Source: Emiliania huxleyi CCMP1516
Taxonomy: Eukaryota; Haptophyta; Isochrysidales; Noelaerhabdaceae
Length of the DNA stretch: 64,000 nucleotides
NCBI RefSeq assembly: GCF_000372725.1
Contig: NW_005202427.1
Coordinates: 900,119 to 964,118, forward strand
Direction: 5' to 3'
The first letter of the stretch is position 1, and the number at the start of each line of letters is the position of its first letter. Of the stretch, positions 52,058-64,000 are shown in pieces. The position numbers were made by a program, and so were the translations under genes. A model generated the notes under the pieces. That model searched no databases. It had not been told where the DNA came from and worked only from the letters and a program-made list of their open reading frames with translations.

Positions 52058-53590
52058 ATGGCTGAGCGACTCAAGCAAATGGCGGCAATAGTCGAGGGGC
52101 AGCGCCGGGCACTCGAGAAGATCCATGCAGCCGAGGCGGACACGTTCAAGGAAGGTGGCGCGGTGCTTAGCCCCCGCCCGAGCAAGAAGTTCCTGCGAAG
52201 CTGCATTCACGCTATGTGGCGAACCAAGGCCACGGCGTGCTGCTACGATAGCAAGCAGCGCACGGCGACGAAGATCCAGGCCGCTGCTCGCAGGCTGCTT
52301 GCGAGGCGGCAGCTGATGGCGGTGCGGAGAGCGGCCAGCAAAGTCGCCGCCTATACGCGCCGCCACGCTGCCATCGTCGAGCGGGCGCGGCTGTTGCACG
52401 AGAGGTCGGCGACGCGGGTTCAGGCGGCCTTCCGCTGGTACAAGTCCCGGGTGCTCGACGCACCAGCGGTGACCAAGTCGCGGCTCATCGCACGACTCCA
52501 CAAGGCGCTGCGCATGCTGAAGGCAGCAGAGGCGGACAAGGCGGCGGCAGTAGCAGCGGCTGTGGCGTCATCAGAGGCCGACAAAGCAACGGCGGTTCGG
52601 ACGGCAGTGGAAGCAGCAGTGGCAGCAGCGGAAGCGGCAGTGGCAGCAGCGGCTGTGGCGTCATCAGAGGCCGACAAAGCAACGGCGATTCGGACGGCAG
52701 TGCAAGCGGCAGTGGCGGCGGCAGATGAAGCGGACAAGGACAAGGGCGGTTATGCGGGGCACGGCGCCATGCGGTACCGCCACGGCGACTATGAGGGCGG
52801 GCTGAAGGCGGGTCTGCCCGAGGGACGCGGCGTCTGGCGGTCCGCCGGTGGCGACATCTACGATGGCGAGTGGAAGGCCGGTGCGAGGGAGGGACGCGGC
52901 GTCTTCCGGTACGCCAACGGAAACGTCTATGATGGCGAGTACAAAGCGGGCGAGAAGGAGGGGCGTGGCGTCTACCGGTTCGCCAGCGGCGAGGTGTACG
53001 AGGGTGGGTGGACAGCGGGTGAAAGGGATGGCGTCGGCATCGCCCGGTGGGCTAGCGGCGCCGTCTACGAGGGCGAGTTCAAGGCGGGTGAGAGGGAGGG
53101 GCGCGGCGTCTACAGGTGGGCAAATGGCGACGTCTACGACGGCGAGTTCGTGGCGGGCATGATGGAGGGGAAGGGCGTCATGCGGGGCGCCGATGGTGAC
53201 GCATACGATGGCGAGTGGAAGGCGGGCCTGCCGGAGGGGCGCGGCATTTGCCGGCTCGCCAACGGCAACGTCTACGAGGGCGAGTTCAAGGCGGATACAA
53301 TTGAGGGGCGCGGCGCGTTTAGGTTCGCCAACGGCAACGTCTACGAGGGCGACTTCAGGGCGGGCCAGAGGGAGGGGGGCGGCGTTTACCGGTACGCCAA
53401 CGGCGACGTGGATACTGGCTTCTACAAGGAGGATGCCCACGTCGGCGAGGGCGTCGCGTGGGCTGCGGACGGGCAGCGGGCGGCGCGACTGCGTGACGGG
53501 AAGGGAGTGCAGCTCATCTCGCTGGAGGAGGCGCGGAAGACCGCCGAGCGGCTCGGACTTCCCATCCCGACCCCGCTGCCCGGCGCGTGA
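52058..53590 (+). CDS. IQ-motif and MORN-repeat protein
   Basis: One exon, 510 residues from the ATG at 52058. It has an N-terminal helix, two IQ-like motifs (TKIQAAARRLLARRQ and TRVQAAFRWYKSR), an Ala-rich helix with an internal duplication (VASSEADKATA twice), and then ten MORN repeats of 23 residues (for example GRGVYRFASGEVYEGGW, GRGVYRWANGDVYDGEF), ending with a short helix. IQ motifs bind calmodulin-type proteins, and MORN arrays act as scaffolds at membranes or in cilia, so a cytoskeletal or ciliary scaffold is likely. No kinase or other enzyme domain is present. A possible upstream exon ends at CTGTAG 52046, but the ATG gives a complete protein. Confidence 0.9.
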   Translation: MAERLKQMAAIVEGQRRALEKIHAAEADTFKEGGAVLSPRPSKKFLRSCIHAMWRTKATACCYDSKQRTATKIQAAARRLLARRQLMAVRRAASKVAAYTRRHAAIVERARLLHERSATRVQAAFRWYKSRVLDAPAVTKSRLIARLHKALRMLKAAEADKAAAVAAAVASSEADKATAVRTAVEAAVAAAEAAVAAAAVASSEADKATAIRTAVQAAVAAADEADKDKGGYAGHGAMRYRHGDYEGGLKAGLPEGRGVWRSAGGDIYDGEWKAGAREGRGVFRYANGNVYDGEYKAGEKEGRGVYRFASGEVYEGGWTAGERDGVGIARWASGAVYEGEFKAGEREGRGVYRWANGDVYDGEFVAGMMEGKGVMRGADGDAYDGEWKAGLPEGRGICRLANGNVYEGEFKADTIEGRGAFRFANGNVYEGDFRAGQREGGGVYRYANGDVDTGFYKEDAHVGEGVAWAADGQRAARLRDGKGVQLISLEEARKTAERLGLPIPTPLPGA

Positions 53591-54003
53591 CCGTGTGAGT
53601 AGTGGAGACCGCTGTTGGTTAGTTGGCTGGGCGGGAGATGAGCGATTGAGGTAAAAGAAAGAAAGAAAACAGACACGCCAGACGAGGGATGGGACGAGGA
53701 CAGGGTCCCCACCTGCACGAGCAGGATTTTGGAAGAACGATCAGGGGGACAGGTGGGGCTCTCCTGCTCCTGACAAGGGACACGACAGGCTCGCAGCGCG
53801 GTGCGCGGTGGACTCCCACATCCACTGGCGATTGAGGTGAAAAAAATCTTTTTGTTCCTAAAATTGTGTCGAGCCTGTCTGCTGTGAGACAGAGTTGTTT
53901 TGTTTAAATTCTTTTTCGCTCGGTACCAAGGTACCTCATGGGCACCTCTCACCCTAGCCCGGCGCCGGACGTACACTAGGTGGCGGAGGTGAGGGCGACA
54001 CGA
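53591..54003. other. Intergenic
   Basis: It contains AAAGAAAGAAAGAAAACAGA near 53655, like the lead-in at 3450 and 3715, and AT-rich sequence near 53840-53930. It probably holds the MORN gene 3' UTR and SDHC promoter. Confidence 0.4.
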
Positions 54004-54785
54004 ATGCTCGGCCGACTCTCCCGTCTCCGCCCTGCCGCCGCGGCACGCTCCGCGGCCCGCGTGTCGGCTCTCCGCTCCGCACCGAGGCGCGGCCTCGCGT
54101 CAGAAACGTACACCGAGCAGCAGGACAAGACGGGCAGGCGCTGAAGTCTCTCTTCCGAAGACAGGAGGTCTCTCTGCCGTGACGCTGCTGACGAGTCGGC
54201 GCTTCGCTCGTAGGCCGCTCTCTCCGCACCTGACGATCTACCGGCTTCCCATGATAGCCTACTCTTCTATCACCGTCCGCATCACCGGAGGGATCGCCTA
54301 CGCCTACATCGTCGGCGTGACGGCTCTGGTGTGTGTGTCCACTCGATCGGCCGCTCAAGGCCCGCGTGCAATCGCCACCAGCGCGCCACTCCCCCATCAG
54401 GCGCTGTTTGGTGGGGCGGGGGCGCTGGAGCAGGCGGTACAGAGCCTGCCGGAGGGCGGCGTGACGCTCCCTGCCGCCAAATTTGCTGTGTCGTGGCCGT
54501 TCGTGTACCACTGGGTCGGTTGCGCCCGCCACATGGTGAGTTGGTGACCCCGCTCGCGTCCTCTACCAATTCCCTCGCTCGACCGGCGCATCCTCTCCGG
54601 CCAGAACTCCCTCCCCCATGCACCGCCCACCCCGGCTGCAGGTGTGGGACGTCTTTGATGTCTCTTCAAAGAGCTTCACAAACTCGTTGATGCGCACGAG
54701 CTCCTACGGCATCTTTGCCGCTACCACCGCAATCAGCCTCGGCCTCGCGACCCTCTCCCTCCCCAAACCCGCCCAGAAGGAGTAG
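54004..54785 (+). CDS. SDHC: Succinate dehydrogenase cytochrome b subunit (complex II)
   Basis: Exons 54004-54137, 54214-54328, 54401-54535 and 54642-54785 join with matching phases (2, 0, 0) to 175 residues. The first intron is GC-AG. The start MLGRLSRLRPAAAARSAARV is a typical Arg-rich mitochondrial transit peptide. RPLSPHLTIYRLPMIAYSSI is the family signature that includes the ubiquinone-site Ser, and HWVGCARHMVWD is the second signature with heme-ligand His. Three membrane helices are seen (IAYAYIVGVTAL; FVYHWVGCARHMVWD region; SSYGIFAATTAISLGLATLS). The protein anchors the SDHA/SDHB pair in the inner mitochondrial membrane and passes electrons to ubiquinone. Nuclear coding with a transit peptide is as expected. 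Confidence 0.95.
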
Positions 54786-55560
54786 CGACGGGGGGGGAGG
54801 GGGGGGAGGGGCAGAGGAGCCCCAATCTAGAGGGCGGGGGAGTGGAGGGACAGTCACCGCCCCCAAACGGGGGCGGACCGCCGACTAGAACTCGTGCGTG
54901 GGTGCGTCGTGGTGCGGTGGCGCCACTCGAGGCTGCCACACCGCGTGTTGATTGGTGTGCCCCTCGTCTCTCGCCCACCGGTGGCGCGGGCCGCGCCTCT
55001 CCCCGCACTGCTGCGGGGTTGGGCCTGGGGGCCGTCCCCTGGCCTGGCCTGGGCTGGGGCCTGCGCGAATCGGTGACAATATCTTATACAAAGACACGAC
55101 GAGAGAGATGTCGCGCGGCGCGAGCCGGTGTTCGAGCTTCTCGACTCCGGTCTTTTGCCGCGTTTTTCCCGTTTGCGTGGATTTTGCGATTCGTTGCACG
55201 TCGGAGGGCGGGGAATATGGCACTGGGAGACTTCTCGAAATGCGGCCCGGGGCGGATGCGTACTCTACCTCTTGTGGGACGACCATTTGGGACGACGCTG
55301 ACTGACACCTGACACCCCTGTCGCCCGGCCCCCCCCTTGGCAGCGATCGATGCCGGCGCCGGACGCTGCGGCGGCAGGCCCACCACGAGCGGAAGTGTGA
55401 AGAGGGAGGAGGGGGAAGAGAATTGAATCTCTATATTATGTGAAAGAAGTGGAACAAGTCGAGGAGAAGAACGTACCCTTGTGTGGACGTGTCGTTGACG
55501 CGGACAGGCGTGGCCCAACGGCAGGACCACAGCGCACAGGGCGAGGACGACGCAGACACC
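54786..55560. other. Intergenic
   Basis: GC-rich with G runs near 54790-54815. Nothing gene-like beyond chance open frames. The promoter of the DUF4291-NADAR gene should lie here. Confidence 0.45.
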
Positions 55561-57060
55561 ATGAGTGGCAAGCGCGGACCCAGCAAGCGCAGCCAGCGAG
55601 CGGCCGCGGTGCGAGCTCACGCGTTGCGAGCTGACGATACCAGTGCATACACGCTGTCGGCGGAGTACGATGACGAAGGCGTCTGGTTTTATCAGGCGTA
55701 CAACGAAGGCATCGCGGACTGGGCGGTGGAACACGGCACCCTCGGCGGCCCGCTCTTCAATACGACGAGGATGACTTGGATCAAGCCTTCGTTTGCGTGG
55801 ATGCTCTATAGATGTGGCTACTCCGCAAAGCACGGCCAGGAGCGCGTGCTGAAGCTCAAGCTGCCACACAGCGAGGTGGCGTCGCTGCTCGAAGCGTGCG
55901 CCTGCACGCACGGTGGCGGCGGGAGCAAGGGCCGTGTTCAGTGGGACCCGGCGCGCGACATCTACTCAAGCGAGGGAAAGGGCAAGTCCACGGAGCCTCG
56001 CAAGATGCTTCGAGAGCGTGCCATCCAGATCGGCCTCTCGCGCGAGCTCTCCGAACGCTTCGCGCGCTCGATCCTCGCGGTTGTCGACGTGAGTGCCCTC
56101 GCGCGTCGCGTCGGCGATGCCCACCAATCGAAGGACGTGCGCGCTGCAATGGAGGTGTTGCGCGCACAACTACCGACGGAGCGACAGTACATGCCGCGGT
56201 GCATTGCGAAGGACCTTGTCCGGCTGCGCTTGATGCAACCAGAGGAGCAGAAGCTCGCTCCTGGACCGATCCAGGGCCGTGGCGAGGGCGGCGGAGGAGA
56301 GTTTGGCGGCGAGGACAGCGGAGGAGATGGCGACGGAGGCGAGGGCGTCGGTGAGGGCGGCGGCGGTGAGGGTGGCGGCGAGGGCAGCGACGGCGAGGGA
56401 ACGGCCGAAACGAGCCCGGCACTCAGGTCGTCGGCCGACGGCAGCAGTGGTTCAAAGCTGAGCAGCCCGAGTTGGCCTCCGCCAGCATGGGAAGCGAAGC
56501 GGCTTCTCGCGGCCAAGCAGTTCGTAGCGAAGATGCGGAAGCACCCGCAGTTCAGTGCTGTGACAGAGACAGAGGCACACGTCTTCTTCTGGAAGCCTCT
56601 CAGTGCGTTTGATCAGTGGTCACCGTGCCGCTTCGAAGTCGATGGGCAGTGGTACAACTGCGCCGAGCAGTACATGATGTCAGAGAAGGCGCAGCTGTTT
56701 GGGGACATGCATACGCGCGCCAAGATCCTCACTGAGCTCGACCCGGCAGTGCAGAAGAGGCTGGCGAGCGCCAAGGGTACACTACGAAACTTCGACGAGT
56801 CCACGTGGGAGAGAGAGTCCTTGCGCATCGTGACGGCAGGCAACCGGGCCAAATTCGAACAGAATGCCGAGCTCAAGGCCGTGTTGCTCGCCACAGCAGG
56901 CAAGCTCCTCGTGGAGGCGAGCCCGATGGATGCCATCTGGGGGATCGGGCTTGGGGTTCAGGAGGCACTGGAACGAGATCCCGCCACGTGGCCGGGAAAG
57001 AACCTACTTGGACAGGCGTTGATGCTCGTGCGGGAGCAGCTCCTCCGCGGAGCCCCATAG
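55561..57060 (+). CDS. DUF4291-NADAR fusion protein
   Basis: One exon, 499 residues from the ATG at 55561 (good Kozak context ACCATGAG; another ATG lies at 55483). Residues 25-210 match the DUF4291 pattern: VWFYQAYNEGIADWAVEHGT, TRMTWIKPSFAWMLYRCGY, VQWDPARDI and RAIQIGLSRELSERF. A Gly/Glu-rich linker follows. From about residue 320 comes a NADAR (YbiA/DUF1768) domain: FWKPLSAFDQWSPCRFEVDG, WYNCAEQYMMSEKAQLFGD and MDAIWGIGLG. NADAR proteins act on N-glycosidic bonds of riboflavin intermediates or of ADP-ribosyl groups; DUF4291 has no firmly known activity to me, though an ADP-ribosyltransferase-like role has been suggested. The lack of introns beside intron-rich genes hints at transfer or a young gene. 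Location probably cytosol or nucleus. Confidence 0.85.
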   Translation: MSGKRGPSKRSQRAAAVRAHALRADDTSAYTLSAEYDDEGVWFYQAYNEGIADWAVEHGTLGGPLFNTTRMTWIKPSFAWMLYRCGYSAKHGQERVLKLKLPHSEVASLLEACACTHGGGGSKGRVQWDPARDIYSSEGKGKSTEPRKMLRERAIQIGLSRELSERFARSILAVVDVSALARRVGDAHQSKDVRAAMEVLRAQLPTERQYMPRCIAKDLVRLRLMQPEEQKLAPGPIQGRGEGGGGEFGGEDSGGDGDGGEGVGEGGGGEGGGEGSDGEGTAETSPALRSSADGSSGSKLSSPSWPPPAWEAKRLLAAKQFVAKMRKHPQFSAVTETEAHVFFWKPLSAFDQWSPCRFEVDGQWYNCAEQYMMSEKAQLFGDMHTRAKILTELDPAVQKRLASAKGTLRNFDESTWERESLRIVTAGNRAKFEQNAELKAVLLATAGKLLVEASPMDAIWGIGLGVQEALERDPATWPGKNLLGQALMLVREQLLRGAP

Positions 57061-57384
57061 CAGGCTGTTTACAGGCACAGGGCAGCGGTCGCGGTTGCAG
57101 CTCAGTGTTCGGCTTGGTCCGCTAGCACGTACCGTAGCACTATAGCAGCAGTGTTCGGGGAGGGGGTGCGTCTCGGGCCCCAGGTCGAGCCAGGACGGCC
57201 TTGAGCTACCCAACGCGGCCAAAGGATATCCACCTCGAGAACCTCGAGAACCAGAAACATGAACTAAAAACGGACACTCGCCCACACCGCAGAGTGCGAA
57301 GCCCAGGCGCTCGCTGTACGCGCCATTGCTGGGGCGACGAAGAGATGCGCGGGGAGAAGGGAGAGCGACGAGGAATGGGAGGCG
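57061..57384 (+). other. Gap with dispersed motif 57205-57252
   Basis: AACGCGGCCAAAGGATATCC and following CTCGAGAACCTCGAGAA match 37738-37778. Otherwise no feature is seen. Confidence 0.6.
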
Positions 57385-59872
<2,488 letters not shown>

Positions 59873-59912
59873 AATATGTCCATTCGGGATCCGCAAGGCG
59901 CCTGCATTGGCT

Positions 59913-62900
59913 ATGCCGGCGCGTCCTCTCTTCCTCCGGCTCAAGGGCCCCTCCACATCGGAGGCGGGCACTGCTGCAGTCCTCGGTGCGGGCGCCGGCT
60001 TGCCGGACCTCTTCCTCCTCGCTCGGCACGCCCTCGGCTGCCCGGCCGCGAGCGGCGATGCGCTGAATCTCTTCCTCAGCGACGGGACACGCGTCACGTC
60101 GATCGACGACCTGGAGGACGGCGATGCGCTTCTGGTCACCTTTGGCGACGCGCTGCCAGACCTCGGCTCGCGCGACGCCGCGCCGGCGAGCAGGCTAGGC
60201 GACTCGCCGGACCAGGAGAGTGTTGCGGCGGCTCAGAAGCCGCTGCTGGCAGCCTCCCGGGTTCTCGCTGCCGCCGAGGTCGGCGCCAGCGGCGAGCTCC
60301 CTCCCCTCTCTCGCGGCGGCGTCGGCTCCCGCGCACTCGGCGTCCCTGGCGGCGGCGGCTCGAGCGGCGGCGGCTCCAGCCCTCTCCAGGCGCTGCGAAA
60401 AGTCCCTCCAGAGGCACGCAACAAGGCCCTGATCGCCCTCGCCCTCTGCGTCGCGGCGGGCGGCGGCCTGCAGCTCGCCGCCCTCGCGCAGTGCGGCGCC
60501 AGCCTCCCGGCCGCCAACAGCACCTCTACCACCTCCTCCACCACCTCGGACGGCAGCGGCAGCTTCACCACCGTCACGACCACAACCACCACGCTACCCG
60601 ACGCCGCGGCGGTGCAGAACCCTAGAAGCGGGATCCGCACTCTTGTATCCCAACCAGCGCTCGAGAGGAGGCATACTCCGCTGTGCTCAGCCGCATCTCG
60701 CTGTACTCCCTGGAGTCGTACCCCCTCGTATCCACGCGGTGCTCTGAGTACTCTGCACCACAACGCCGTCTCCCCGCCCAACACTGGTGTCTTCAGCGCG
60801 CAGGTGCACAATGTCACCGGCGCGTGGCCTCTGCCTTTCGGGCCTCCCGACGGGTGCGCCTCTTCCGCCGCCGAGGCGGGGGGGTGGGGCGCGCTCTCCG
60901 CGGCAGCAGCCGGCAGGGAGGAGGCAGTTCGGTGCACCCTCCGTCTTCTTCACACCGTGCCGCTGTGAACAGGCGCCGCTCGGGCTGCTGGCTGCCGCTC
61001 TCATCCTTGCCCGCGAGGGTGCGCTCCCGCAGCCGCTGCCTGCCGGCGCGGCGTCGGGGGGGCGGGTGTACGGCTTGTCTGCCAAGCAGTGGGGCTGCGT
61101 CGCCGCGCTGCTCCCTCTCGGCTACCTGCTCGGTTCGTTCTTTGGCCAGCTCGTCGCGCTGTCGCCTCCGGACGAGGCGGCGCTGGACGCACCCTACGCG
61201 CCGCGAGGCGAGTGGGAGGCGGACGCCGCCGCCTCGGACCCCGAGCCGCTGCCGTCGGACCCGGTCCTCCGAGGCTACTTTGGCTGGGCGGGCGACGCAC
61301 GAGAGGCTGGCGCGCAGTGGGGAGGGTCGGCAGGCCTCCTCCTCGGCGCCTTTGGCTCCTTCTCCCTCCTCCTCGCCCTCCTCGAGCCGGGCGTGCACGA
61401 CACAGGCACGCCTGGCGTGCTGGAGCGGAGGAAGCTACGCCGCAAGCTGCGAGCCGGCCTCTTGGTCTTCGCGGGACAGCCCGGCGTCGCGCTGGTCAAC
61501 TCCCTCTCCGCCGCCAGCCTCGCCGCCGCCGCCGTCTACTTCCTCTCCTCGGCTCTCGCTTGGAGCCTGGCCCAGCCTCCCTCCGCCGCCGCGCCGCCCT
61601 GCAGCTTTGGCGGCGGCGTGGCGGGCGCCGTCGAGAGGGCCGCGAACGGCTCCGCGAGCCGCGGTGAGTGCGCCCCCCTCCCCCTCTCGTGCGAGGCGCC
61701 GCCGCTATGGATGCGGCGTACGCTCGACCAGTCCGTCGCCGACGCCATCGCCGAGTTGCCGCTGCCGTCGGCGCCGGCGCGCGGGGCGCACGCGTCGGCG
61801 CTCAGTGGGACCGGTGCGGCCGCGTCAGTCGTCCTCGCCGGCGAGCGGCTGCTGAGCCACCGCGGCGGCTCCATCCAGACACGGATTTGCTGGCGCGACG
61901 GCGCTCGCAGCTGATGAAGCTCTCCTGGACCTGTGTCCTGGACCTGTGCTGGACCTGTCCTAGAACCTTTCCTAGGCGCGCCTCGCTCGCAGCTGATGCC
62001 GGACGTGCTCTACGCCACGGTCGAGGCGTGGCACTTCGCGTCCGAGGCGACGCTCTCCCTCTCCTCCTCCGGCGCCGCGCCTTGGTGGGCCGCACAGGCG
62101 GGCATCCTGTGGAGCTATCCCGCTCCTGGGGAGGGCCGCCGGTTGGACGCGTCGCTGGACGCGTCCTTGGACGCGTCCTCCCGAGAGGAGGGCAGGCGCT
62201 TGGACGAGGCGCCCACGTCGGCGCCCCTCCGCCTCTCCGCCTTTGGCCACGTCTCGCTCCTCGTCAACCTCGACGTGCCTCCCGACGGGAGAGGTGGGGA
62301 GGGGGAGGGGGGCGGGCCGCCGCCGCCGCCGGGGGCGGCCGCCGGGGGGGTGAGCACCGAGGTGCGTGCGCCGCGACGCCGGGTGTGGAAAGCAGCAGTC
62401 CCGACGCAGCGGTCTGACGAGCCACGCATCGCTGATCAGGCCTGCAGCGGAACGTTCGCGTTGACTCGCGCGACGCCGACTGATGCGCTGCGCCGGGCGG
62501 AGCTCGCGTCGGTGGAGCTCGCCGCCGCCGTCGACGCCGCCGCCGAGGCCGCCGCGGCACGCATCGCACGGCGGCTCTGCTTTGGCGACAGCTCTCCTCC
62601 CGCGAACCGGTCGGCAGGCGGCGGCGGCGCCGAGGGCGGAGCTGCGGCCTCGGAACGGCGGCGGCTGGGCGGCGGCGGCGGCCGGCGCGAGCTGCTCTCG
62701 CCGCCGGCCGGTGAGGCGGGTGAGGCGTGGGGGTTGGCGTACAGTCTCCCGCGCATGCTCGCGGTGGTGTTGCCGGAGATGAGTGCGGCGGCGGCGGCGC
62801 AGCGCGAGCTGCTCTGCGCGGCGGCGGCGGCAGGGCTCCTCCTCTTTGGCGTGTCGATCTCGGTGCTGCTCTGCATGGTGTGAACGGCGCCTCTTCACAC

Positions 62901-63891
62901 CTCTAGCTGTGAACAGGCGTGGCGATCTCGGTGCTGCTCTGCATGGTGTGAACGGCGCCTTTTCACACCTCTAGCTGTGAACAGGCGTGGCGATCTCGGT
63001 GCTGCTCTGCATGGTGTGAACGGCGCCTCTTCACACCTCTAGCTGTGAACAGGCGTGGCGATCTCGGTGCTGCTCTGCATGGTGTGAACGGCGCCTCTTC
63101 ACACCTCTAGCTGTGAACAGGCGTGGCGATCTCGGTGCTGCTCTGTATGCGCTGCTGCGCGCAGGCGCGGGGAGGGGCGCCCACGCCCTGACGCGGCACT
63201 ATCTCCCCATATCTCCCCATATCTCCCCATGTCTCCGCATGCCTCCAACGCCTCGTTTTGAGTTTAGCCAGCCACCATGCGTCAGGTGGAGGAGGGGGCA
63301 TACGCGTTTGGCTGCTGCTGCGTCAAGGTGGAGGGCCACTTCGACGGCAAGGCGCTCGGCTGCTGCTGCGTCTCCTTCTTGCCTCCGCGCGTGCGCGGGT
63401 ACGACTCGCGCAACGCTCGGCCGTACGACAAGTTCTTCCCGCAGGGCGAGGGCGGCGGCGGCGAGCCCGGCGAGGGGGGGGCAGAGCGGCACGCTCGATC
63501 CGCGCCCAAAGTCAGGCCGCTGTCAACAGGCGAGCTCGGCGAGGAGGAGGGAGGCAAGCTCGACGGCGTCGGACTGCTCGGCCGCGGGGTCGGAGGCGGC
63601 GGGCTCGGAGGCGGCTCAGCGCGCGGTTTGCCGCCGGGGAACGGGCTGGCCGTTGACTTGGCGTCGCGCGCTTTCGACTCCGTGGCGGCGTGGGTGAAGG
63701 GGTCGGTGGATGCGATCCGAGGATCCGCCCGCCCAGCTGCAGGAGTGGACGAGGAGGTTGTTGCGCCGACCCGCACTACACATCCTCCCTCCCTCGAGTA
63801 CGTCGAGACGGTGCGCCGAAAGGTAAACGGCGACGGCGTCTCCCCGTGGCTGGCGCGCGCAAACGGTGTGCCGCAAAAGACGCTGGTGTGA
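59913..63891 (+). CDS. Large multi-pass membrane protein, ubiquitin-like N-terminus
   Basis: Exons 59913-60611, 60804-60923, 60973-61902 and 61993-62877 join in phase 0; the last part (63120-63891) has uncertain joins. Residues 1-80 look beta-grasp-like (ALNLFLSDGTRVTSIDDLED). Membrane segments follow: ALIALALCVAAGGGLQLAAL, GCVAALLPLGYLLGSFFGQL, GLLLGAFGSFSLLLALLE, AASLAAAAVYFLSSALAWSL and, at the end of exon 4, ELLCAAAAAGLLLFGVSISV with LLCM. A large Cys-containing region lies between the last two. The final exon has clustered Cys (YAFGCCCVKVEG and LGCCCVSF), possible acylation sites, and a Lys-rich end. Reading past 62877 meets a stop at once, so the C-terminus depends on splicing through the 68-bp array. 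The frame also stays open through intron 1 (192 nt), which may be retained. Function unknown. Confidence 0.6.
60612..60803 (+). repeat. Introner-like element B (membrane protein intron 1)
   Basis: It is homologous over its full length to the PEX14 intron at 38487-38679. GTGCAGAA at the donor and GTGCACAA after the acceptor form a near-perfect 8-bp direct repeat. Confidence 0.85.
61903..61998 (+). repeat. Intron with 14-bp direct repeats
   Basis: GCTCGCAGCTGATG stands at 61903-61916 and 61985-61998. The GC donor is the first base pair of the left copy and the AG acceptor lies in the right copy. TCCTGGACCTGTG units fill the middle. Confidence 0.85.
62878..63149 (+). repeat. Four 68-bp tandem units, each intron-like plus exon end
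   Basis: Each unit has 39 nt starting GTGTGAACGGCG and ending CTGTGAACAG, then 29 nt GCGTGGCGATCTCGGTGCTG with CTCTGCATG. The 29-nt part copies the end of exon 4. Copies differ by one or two bases only. Confidence 0.95.
63198..63245 (+). repeat. ATCTCCCCAT tandem units
   Basis: Four or five units precede the last exon, the same motif as in the gelsolin and eIF4G introns. Confidence 0.85.
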
Positions 63892-64000
63892 CGTGCGGGG
63901 GGAGAGGAGGCGGAGGGGGAAGAAGGGGCGGATTGGGCGAAGGGGAAGCTCTCCGTCTCCCCGCGCTGCGCTCCGTGTGCAATCATCTGCCCATGGGACT

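Overview
The window is nuclear DNA of a GC-rich eukaryotic alga. Genes are densely packed and split by short introns (about 40-250 nt), and many introns start with GC (often GCGCGC or a related GYGYGC-like hexamer) instead of GT. This splice style, the GC-rich third codon positions, the Cys-rich secreted-type domain with a CC.CG ending and the abundance of microsatellites all suggest a haptophyte, probably a coccolithophore relative of Emiliania/Gephyrocapsa. That identification is inference. A 100-base run of N at 48734-48833 shows it is a draft scaffold.

Layout. 0.8-2.4 kb (-): secreted-type Cys-rich/glycosidase-like gene. 5.4-10.5 kb (+): complete twelve-exon eIF4G. 10.8-13.2 kb (-): the 3' part of a LINE-like element. 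13.3-20.9 kb (+): a GHKL-ATPase plus hinge protein resembling SMCHD1/GMI1. 21.0-22.6 kb: non-coding element with inverted ends. 22.8-23.8 kb (+): ankyrin protein. 24.0-25.2 kb (-): type II acyl-CoA thioesterase. 26.2-27.3 kb (-): Ala/Glu-rich protein. 27.3-30.2 kb: repeats and simple sequence. 30.2-34.0 kb: two convergent multi-pass membrane protein genes. 34.8-35.6 kb (+): small unknown gene. 37.9-40.3 kb (+): peroxin-14. 40.3-42.7 kb: nested repeats. 42.7-43.9 kb (-): NTF2/SnoaL-like protein. 44.1-45.9 kb: repeat arrays. 46.9-48.3 kb (+): severin-type gelsolin protein. 48.8-49.1 kb: partial copy of the NTF2-like gene beside the gap. 49.6-50.6 kb (-): Arg/Trp-rich, perhaps Sfi1-like protein. 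51.4-51.8 kb (+): C-terminal piece of a 2-oxoglutarate oxygenase. 52.1-53.6 kb (+): IQ/MORN protein. 54.0-54.8 kb (+): mitochondrial SDHC. 55.6-57.1 kb (+): intronless DUF4291-NADAR fusion. 57.4-59.6 kb (+): long purine-rich SET-like ORF with repeats on both sides. 59.9-63.9 kb (+): multi-pass membrane protein with a ubiquitin-like N-terminus.

The genes form no operon or pathway; they are ordinary housekeeping, organelle, cytoskeletal and lineage-specific genes. Two are linked by compartment: the thioesterase (possibly peroxisomal or mitochondrial) and PEX14 (peroxisomal import).

The most striking signal is in the introns. Introns of unrelated genes share sequence from end to end (38487-38679 and 60612-60803), and many introns lie between short direct repeats that hold both splice sites. 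This is the signature of introner-like elements, mobile units that create introns. A tandem 68-bp array that repeats an exon end plus an intron-like unit (62878-63149) and the DUF4291-NADAR fusion are the other top leads. No tRNA, rRNA or CRISPR was recognised.
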